From assembly GCA_009602725.1 (NCBI GenBank), contig WELB01000161.1, positions 135,307 through 148,378 on the forward strand: a stretch of DNA of 13,072 nt. The letters run 5' to 3'. The translations under genes and the position numbers were made by a program. Source of the DNA: Spirogloea muscicola. Taxonomy: Eukaryota; Streptophyta; Zygnematophyceae; Spirogloeales; Spirogloeaceae. How positions within the stretch are numbered: the stretch's first letter is position 1; the number at the start of each line of letters is the position of its first letter. Shown piece after piece: positions 9,059 through 13,072 of this stretch. The notes under the pieces were generated by a model, which made no database searches, had not been told where the DNA came from, and was given only the letters and a program-made list of their open reading frames with translations.

Positions 9059-9225
9059 GGGCAGAGTCGCGCGTGTCTCGGGGGGCGAGCTTCTGCAGCG
9101 CCGCCTTGCCGAGCCGGCGGAGCCGGAGTGATGATTATGGCGCCCCTCCTCCACATGGTAGCTCTTACCAGGCCGCTGCGTAATGAGTTCCGTCGGGATG
9201 GGTAACCTCCCCTGGCCCCCCCCAT
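2083..9225 (-). CDS. RSH1: RSH1-type RelA/SpoT homolog, 21 exons
   Basis: Plastid-type (p)ppGpp enzyme of the plant RSH1 clade. Exons: 9225?-8893, 8509-8444, 8197-8105, 7957-7826, 7631-7530, 7414-7337, 7186-7115, 7000-6893, 6734-6637, 6449-6389, 6118-6011, 5772-5665, 5459-5217, 4903-4772, 4586-4500, 4331-4260, 4009-3923, 3762-2970, 2731-2670, 2486-2412, 2184-2083. Every junction has GT and AG, and phases agree throughout. Exons 2-21 encode 892 residues, close to the 880-odd of the whole Arabidopsis protein. HD, synthetase, TGS and ACT domains follow in order; TGS plus ACT separates RSH1 from RSH2/3. Marker strings are [74 protein letters not shown] and [11 protein letters not shown]. The hydrolase residues are intact while the synthetase motif is altered, so degradation of (p)ppGpp is the likely activity. 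The start is uncertain: 9225 or 9156 in the frame of SLWQ, or 9019 if a homopolymer frameshift is corrected. An Arg/Ser-rich, acid-poor N-terminus suits a transit peptide but is not proof of one. Confidence 0.95.
2970..3762 (-). other. RSH1: Long low-complexity linker exon of RSH1 (exon 18)
   Basis: This 793-base exon is by far the longest in the gene. It opens with [19 protein letters not shown], which matches the RSH1 helix after the TGS region, and closes with [14 protein letters not shown] and [12 protein letters not shown], which lead into the ACT domain. Between them lie about 200 residues rich in Ser, Gly, Pro, Thr and Glu that look disordered, broken by the family island [11 protein letters not shown]. 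The acceptor is TATGTACAG at 3763 and the donor is G|GTGTGT at 2970. Confidence 0.88.
4260..4903 (-). other. RSH1: TGS region of RSH1 (exons 14-16)
   Basis: Exons 4903-4772, 4586-4500 and 4331-4260 encode [61 protein letters not shown] and VNGNLVSPT followed by [11 protein letters not shown]. This is the TGS fold found in long RelA/SpoT proteins, with its usual FTPKG turn and the DYAYHIHT strand. The next exon (4009-3923) adds [16 protein letters not shown], the conserved helix after TGS. Confidence 0.92.
5138..5187. repeat. Exact 22-base direct repeat in an RSH1 intron
   Basis: The same 22 bases (beginning TTACATGTCAAGCACTAGCA) occur at 5138-5159 and 5166-5187, a period of 28. Both copies lie in the intron between exons 13 and 14, and the second ends 29 bases from the donor of exon 13. 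The perfect identity implies a recent local duplication. Confidence 0.9.
5217..6734 (-). other. RSH1: Degenerate ppGpp synthetase domain of RSH1 (exons 9-13)
   Basis: Exons 6734-6637, 6449-6389, 6118-6011, 5772-5665 and 5459-5217 encode the synthetase fold. PNGYQSLHT and [20 protein letters not shown] are well kept, including the Glu of the ExQIRT motif. The segment that reads GRPKHIYSI in active synthetases is TLCKEPYSL here, so the conserved Gly and Arg are missing. Arabidopsis RSH1 has a similar change (CKETYSI) and is described as a hydrolase without synthetase activity. Loss of synthesis in this protein is inference from that comparison. Confidence 0.85.
5300..5348 (-). repeat. Short in-frame coding repeat in RSH1 exon 13
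   Basis: The 13-base word TGGCAGCACCATT occurs at 5300-5312 and 5336-5348, 36 bases apart. On the coding strand each copy encodes the residues NGAA, twelve codons apart, inside a Ser/Ala/Gly-rich insertion after the synthetase core. The insertion is longer than the matching stretch in Arabidopsis RSH1. Confidence 0.7.
7337..8509 (-). other. RSH1: HD (ppGpp hydrolase) domain of RSH1 (exons 2-6)
   Basis: Exons 8509-8444, 8197-8105, 7957-7826, 7631-7530 and 7414-7337 encode [88 protein letters not shown] and [19 protein letters not shown]. The metal- and substrate-binding positions known in bacterial hydrolases are present: His in IIHP, the HD pair with the following ED, and the Asp and Asn of DRLHN. 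A working (p)ppGpp pyrophosphohydrolase is therefore expected. Confidence 0.93.
8510..8892 (-). other. First intron of RSH1
   Basis: The donor is CTGGCAG|GTATTG at 8893/8892 and the acceptor is ATGATGCAG before 8509. Joining them gives [13 protein letters not shown], which aligns with ETLWE-DLFPSISYL of Arabidopsis RSH1. The first 120 or so bases of the intron stay open in a different frame from exon 1, but the encoded residues match nothing in the family. Nothing else is seen in it. Confidence 0.75.
8963..8993. other. Homopolymer of eight G and an undetermined base
   Basis: Eight consecutive G lie at 8963-8970 and the only ambiguous base of the window, N, is at 8993. Both fall inside the GC-rich first exon of RSH1, so local sequence quality is doubtful and the reading frame here should not be trusted. 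Confidence 0.95.
9030..9056. repeat. (GCC)9 microsatellite in RSH1 exon 1
   Basis: Nine uninterrupted GCC units lie here. On the coding (minus) strand the run encodes poly-Arg in the frame that joins exon 2, or poly-Ala in the neighbouring frame. If translation starts at 9019 it belongs to the 5' UTR, as does the similar (GCC)9 run before the At17.1-like gene. Confidence 0.9.
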
Positions 9226-9564
9226 CCCGTCATCAGTCTACGATATCTTCTTCCCAATCATCACAATCAACGACCTGGTGGTCTAACCGAGATCTAACCG
9301 CTTCAATTACCGAGTATGTGAATGGTAACCACAAGACAGGCGGTCGCATGGGGATGACCAATTCATTCGGTCGCCGGTGTCGGCATAGAGGGCCTGTCCG
9401 GGGCGCGGAAAAGGAGATTGAATACATGCACGAAAGGAACATGAGATTACCGCCAGACCCGGCTTCAATCAGCATCCACTTATCTGCTGTTACGCTAACG
9501 GGCAACCCCGCAAGCTTGACGGCCCCCGTCCGGTGCGGCGCGCCCGCGCAGGGGTCGGCGGACG

Positions 9565-9785
9565 ACCCCCCGGTCGTCTGCGTCGGCCACAATCGCCCGA
9601 ACCCGCTGCCGATTCGTCGGCGGCGTCTGTCTGGGGCCCGCCTGGGTCGTCTGAAGTCGTCCCTGTCATCTGCGACACCATCGTCCGCAGCGTCGGATTC
9701 ATCTGTCATAGGCCGACTAGGTCGCCTCGACCGTCTGCGGCGTCCGCGCGGTCATCGTCCCCAGCGTCGGGTCCGTCTGTCCGGC
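9565..9785. repeat. CGTC-rich degenerate low-complexity block
   Basis: Variants of the words CGTCTGCG, CGTCGG and CGTCCGC recur many times without a fixed period. The block is strongly CpG-rich compared with everything around it. It looks like simple-sequence drift or a CpG-island-like part of the RSH1 upstream region. Confidence 0.6.
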
Positions 9786-9871
9786 TACCTGCGGCCCGAC
9801 AGTTGCCCTGCCGACTGCCAATCCCTGATGTCCACCCGGCCGCGGCGCCACCCAACTGTCTATCTCTCCCG

Positions 9872-9877
9872 TTTATA
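9872..9877 (-). promoter_or_regulatory. Candidate TATA box for RSH1
   Basis: The minus strand reads CAGCTATAAACGGG here, a good match to the plant TATAAA element. A start of transcription about 30 bases downstream would give a leader of roughly 600 bases or more before the proposed RSH1 starts, which is long unless a leader intron exists. It is supported by motif and orientation only. Confidence 0.35.
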
Positions 9878-9935
9878 GCTGTGTCCATTCCATCCGCTTT
9901 TCGGACTCCTTCGGACAGTGTCAAGTCCTTCTTTG

Positions 9936-9952
9936 GGCTGGCTTTTCCAGCC
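9936..9952. repeat. Small inverted repeat GGCTGG/CCAGCC
   Basis: A perfect six-base stem, GGCTGG at 9936-9941 and CCAGCC at 9947-9952, encloses a five-base CTTTT spacer. A related TGGCTGGCTTTCC word recurs at about 9979-9993, so the area holds loosely repeated CTGGCTTTCC-like motifs. Its function is unknown. Confidence 0.5.
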
Positions 9953-10093
9953 TATCCTCAATGGGCGAGCCCTCTCTTTCTGGCTGGCTTTCCACAGCCC
10001 TCTCCCCCAGCTGATGCTTTCCTGGCCCCTTCGAATGATGTTCATTCTTTTTTCTGGGCTGTCTAATCGCGGCCATCGCCCTCTTCTGGACGA

Positions 10094-10115
10094 GTCTCTC
10101 TTCTTTGGGAGAGAC
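10094..10115. repeat. Inverted repeat GTCTCTC/GAGAGAC
   Basis: A perfect seven-base stem (10094-10100 with 10109-10115) encloses eight bases. It lies downstream of the GH28-like stop codon and upstream of RSH1. It could fold in a transcript of either gene, but nothing ties it to a function. Confidence 0.5.
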
Positions 10116-10281
10116 ACTTGACAGTGAAGCAGCACGGCACTTCTTGGAAGGCCAGCAAGTGTTGAACGTAATGATGTGTCATTGATAAGCATGGCAGGGG
10201 CTTCACAGTCAACATGAAGACCATGGAAATAATAATTGAATTTACAGCCAGACCAAATGAATCACAAATGCTGGAACAACT

Positions 10282-13072
10282 TCAGTCGGCTTGTACGGGT
10301 CTGTCAGATGACGATACATGTAGCCCATCGCCACCAAGTATCTCAAAATCTTCTAGCCGCACATTGCGAACAGAGGTTGGAGCAAAGTCCATGATGGAAG
10401 CCCACTCACTCTCCATGGATTGTGACCATGCAATCTCCATGTTCTTGATATGCAGATTTTCAGCAAACTCGACCGCGAGGGCGCTTGTGGAGTGATTGAC
10501 AAGCCCTTGACACCCGGGCCTGTAATCACGAAGGCCACTGTCGTACTTCGTCCACCGTGAGAGTACAATCGAGACGTTCTTCAACTGCACATCTCTGATA
10601 ACATTCCGGCTGGATCCAGATATGAAGATACCATTCTCAGAGAAGGCATGGATCCCCGAAAGAGTCACTCCACGCACTTGACCAGGCTTGACTGTGCTGG
10701 TCCTCGGGCAGGCTGTGATGTAGATTGCTTCAGCTCTTCCCCACCATAAAGGGGAATAATATCGAGTGACCAGGTCAATACTAGTAAATGTCACATTTGT
10801 GATATTGCCTGTCAACATGAAGTCATTGGCAAGACTGAGAATCTCATAAGTGGGTACACATGACATGCTTCATCATGGATAATAGCAGAAAGTATAAGCA
10901 GAAGGTTCACGGAGTTGCTTACATAACAGACGGCGTTCATTACCTGCATCTCGCAGCTGAATAGCAAGCCCTCTGTGGCTGTCAGTGATATTGATGTGCT
11001 CAAAGTGTAAATTCTGAAAGTCAAAGTGACTCTCGCTGCCGAGCTTGATGGCAGACGACTTGGATCGCAGGTTGCAGTGTTTCATAGTCAAGTTTTCCAT
11101 GGGGCCAAGCAGAGTTTTTGCACAAATTGCATCATCACCTGACATGGCAAACCAAGGGACGTGCTGGCTGATCGGATCACTAACAATGAGAAACATATCT
11201 TGATATACAGAAGCCTGTTCAGATTTTGTCAACTGGTAGAAGATGCCCATGACCAGCGCTGAAGATGAAGAAGCTGAGGTGCCTAAGAGGGTGTCCAAGA
11301 GGAGTATATGTTAAAGACGTGCAGGACTGAGCAGGATTATACCAGTATTGATGTCGACAAACTCGATAAGTGTGTCATTTGTTCCGTCGATATCAATCCC
11401 ATCATTGTTGGGAGTACTGAAGTCACCCAGTATGCTGATGCCCCTTATGTGCACATTGCGACATCTTGCAACATGAAGGCTGTGCAGTCACAATGGACAA
11501 TGGCGGAGGGACTATTTCAAATGCATCCTCATGGTGATTGTGATAAGGAAGTGCAGATTGACAGAGCATGCACGCAGAACTTGCAAGAATGCAACAGTAC
11601 TTCATCGATTAGGAAGATGGTCCAAACTATACTCTTGCAAAAGCACAGCAATGAATACAACCAAGAAATATGTCCATCCAACGGCAATTTGTAAACAAAT
11701 GGCACATCTAGGATCACAAACGCACAGGACGACAGGGGACATACATGAAATTGTTCTGAGAAAGTCCTACTCCAAGTATTGTGCATTGCCACTACTTACC
11801 ACCAATAGGCAGGCTGGTGCAGCCTCACACCAGTCACACGGACATTGGAGCAGTCTCTGAAACCAACAAGCCGAGGTCTGCACTCATTGCCAACGCAAGC
11901 ACCTGTCTTGTTCCAGCTTATCATCACGTTCTTCACCCTGTTGAATTTCTCAACAAAGAGGTTCGATTGTCCGTGGATTGTGCCACTACCTATGTCGAGT
12001 AGGCACCCACAACAAGCCACAAATTATTTGTATGTAGCGGACATGATAGTCGATCAGGACTCGAGTGCATCAGAAATGATAGCTTCTTGTGTCTGCAGGT
12101 GTGGTCAACCAGGTGTGCTTAACCAACTATGGTGATAAAGGTTGCCAACCTGTGATGGAGACTTCAGTAGCGTTAACTGCAAGTATAACGTACCACTCTT
12201 CAAGCTCCCTTGGATAGTCCTGTTAACAGCCAGATATAGTCCTGTTACCAGCCAGAACTCCAAGTCTTGCATGCACTTTCCTGGCTGCTTAGGCAAAGAT
12301 TGCCGCTCATTGCTAGGACTTGCGCTTGCTTGTAGAATGAGTGGCCCCCAAGAATACACATGCTGACGCTTAATGCATAGCCCAGACAGAAGCGTGCAAC
12401 ATAGGTGATCAGGTAATTGGTTGTTGAAATTGTGTAAAAGGTTGGCATCACTTACAACTCACAAGCAAGTGAGGCCCTCCGTAGATGACTGACCCCTCCT
12501 CCAGATGCAGGGTGGTGTGTGAATGCATGAACACCGTCGCTGGCGATAAACGTTCAAAGAGGTAACATCAGCCTTTAAGCTGATGTCAAATACTACTACC
12601 AGTGCACGCAAGAGGCTTACAGGCTGGCCCGCCTATGCATGTGGTGATATTACGGCCATGGAGTTGCAGAGCCTGCAGCGTATCTTGGTAACTGTAGCAA
12701 TTCACAGTATGCAGATTGATCAGCTCAAAAGCAATCACAGAGCTAAGAAGTCGCTATCTCGTCCTATTCGTGTCCTCTTCCAATTTCGCTATTCTAGTCC
12801 GATTACGTGCTCGTAGGAAGCCTCTGCTATGAATGCAGAGCCTGGTGGATAATGTGTTGCTGGAGGAGCTAGGAAGCGAGGGAGCCGTCACTCACCGGTG
12901 AGGAGGCGGCGGCCGCGGGGGACGAGGACGGTGCCGCCGCCGGCGCAGCAGTCCAGCGCGGCCTGGAGCGCCGGAGTGTCGTACGTCACCGCGTCGGCGG
13001 CGGCGCCAAAGTCCATCACGTCGCACACCGCCCCGCGCCCGGCGCCGCAGCCGGCGCGCGGGCGGCTCTCCT
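10282..13072 (-). CDS. GH28 polygalacturonase-like protein, 5' partial
   Basis: Parallel beta-helix protein of glycoside hydrolase family 28, expected to be secreted and to act on pectin or a related wall polymer. Exons: beyond 13072-12896, 12539-12463, 12219-12150, 11989-11800, 11479-11343, 11138-10944, 10808-10282. All junctions have GT-AG and matching phases, giving 456 visible residues; the signal peptide and true start lie outside the window. Order of marks: MDFGAAADAVTYDTPALQAA and GGGTVLVPRG (N-terminal GH28 repeat), HTTLHLEEGSVIYGG, SGTIHGQSNLF, ECRPRLVGF, HQPAYWCLHV, PNNDGIDIDG (place of NTD), TGDDAIC (the DD motif, split by an intron), SSAIKLGSESHFD, TDSHRGLAIQLRD, YSPLWWGRAEAIYI and DYRPGCQGLVNHST. 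The last blocks define a plant subgroup distinct from classical polygalacturonases. The GHG histidine and the RIK motif of classical enzymes are replaced, so substrate and even activity are open. Several NxS/T sequons fit a secreted protein. Confidence 0.93.
11480..11799 (-). other. Intron 4 of the GH28-like gene
   Basis: This 320-base intron starts TG|GTAAGT after QPAYW and ends ACTGCACAG before the codon completing the next cysteine. Its antisense strand is partly open, but no domain or splice logic supports a gene. Nothing else is seen in it. Confidence 0.85.
12214..12257. repeat. Tandem 22-base repeat spanning a 3' splice site
   Basis: Two adjacent 22-base units, 12214-12235 and 12236-12257, match at 20 of 22 positions. 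On the coding (minus) strand each contains a TAACAG|GACTAT junction, so the acceptor of the exon that begins at 12219 exists twice. The downstream one is the right one by phase; the upstream one would add 22 bases. Confidence 0.9.
12540..12895 (-). other. Intron 1 (of those visible) of the GH28-like gene
   Basis: The donor is ACCG|GTGAGT at 12896/12895 and the acceptor is TATCGCCAG before 12539. The junction joins the GC-rich first exon (ending GRRLLT) to TVFMHSHTTLHLEEG, with one base on one side and two on the other making an alanine codon. Base composition drops sharply from the exon into this intron. Nothing else is seen in it. Confidence 0.85.

Larger units (their letters stand above)
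8893..9225 (-). other. RSH1: RSH1 first exon with unresolved frame
   Basis: The 3' part of this exon reads [20 protein letters not shown] in the frame that splices correctly to exon 2. Upstream in that frame a run of CGG/CGC codons gives about eleven arginines and the first methionines are at 9225 and 9156. In the next frame a natural-looking start, MDAVACRG, begins at 9019 but runs out of frame unless one base is removed from (or two are added to) the G run at 8963-8970. An N at 8993 lies in between. Either the N-terminus is the odd Arg-rich one, or the sequence here has an error. Confidence 0.6.
9226..10281. other. GC-rich spacer between the GH28-like gene and RSH1
   Basis: This stretch lies between the stop codon of the GH28-like gene and the most distal possible start of RSH1, both on the minus strand. 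It should hold the 3' UTR of the former and the promoter and leader of the latter. Open frames of 150-230 codons exist on both strands (for example plus 9183-9878 and minus 9709-9233), but they overlap one another, show no known domain and follow from the high GC content. I do not support a gene here. Confidence 0.6.

Noticed and set aside
9233-9709. Open frame of 158 codons on the minus strand
   Set aside because: No domain is recognisable and a frame on the other strand is equally long; it could at most be an upstream frame in the RSH1 leader.
9183-9878. Open frame of 231 codons on the plus strand
   Set aside because: It lies over the RSH1 upstream region, is open because of high GC, has a biased Arg/Ser/Pro composition late in the frame and shows no recognisable domain.
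11308-11694. Plus-strand frame of 128 codons
   Set aside because: It is antisense to two exons and the intron of the GH28-like gene, and its own translation resembles no family.
1-13072. CRISPR array, bacterial operon or prophage system
   Set aside because: All genes are intron-containing plant nuclear genes; there are no regularly spaced repeats with spacers, no ribosome binding sites and no phage-type genes.

Overview
This is nuclear DNA from a land plant. All three genes are split by GT-AG introns of roughly 90 to 390 bases, and their products belong to plant families: an At17.1-like small protein, a plastid RelA/SpoT homolog of the RSH1 type, and a secreted-type glycoside hydrolase 28 (polygalacturonase-like) protein. 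The first exon of each gene is very GC-rich with (GCC)n runs, while later exons and introns are near 45-50% GC. That gradient fits monocots, but the RSH1 protein is more divergent from Arabidopsis RSH1 than I would expect for a flowering plant. The exact lineage is left open.

Layout: (1) 1-1068, plus strand: a short leader with a GCC microsatellite, then a three-exon gene for a family protein that starts MGSLMAGW and carries the motif DWWTRSNWAFLN; its first intron appears to be a GC-AG intron. (2) 1069-2082: the gap between two convergent stop codons, with an imperfect direct repeat and no supported gene. (3) 2083 to about 9225, minus strand: one 21-exon RSH1 gene, reconstructed exon by exon with consistent splice phases from exon 2 to the stop. 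Order of domains: N-terminal leader, HD (ppGpp hydrolase), degenerate ppGpp synthetase, TGS, a long low-complexity linker, ACT. Only the first exon is uncertain; it holds an N, a homopolymer of eight G and two competing frames. (4) 9226-10281: GC-rich spacer with a CGTC-rich low-complexity block and a candidate TATA box for RSH1. (5) 10282-13072, minus strand: a seven-exon GH28-like gene whose 5' end lies beyond the window.

The genes are independent single-gene plant loci. RSH1 is expected to act in plastids in (p)ppGpp breakdown, the GH28-like protein in the cell wall, and the first protein has no known biochemical role. I do not see an undescribed multi-gene system. The notable items are structural: a likely GC-AG intron, an in-frame intron inside a family motif, a tandemly duplicated 3' splice site, a probable frameshift or assembly error in RSH1 exon 1, and altered active-site motifs in both enzymes.
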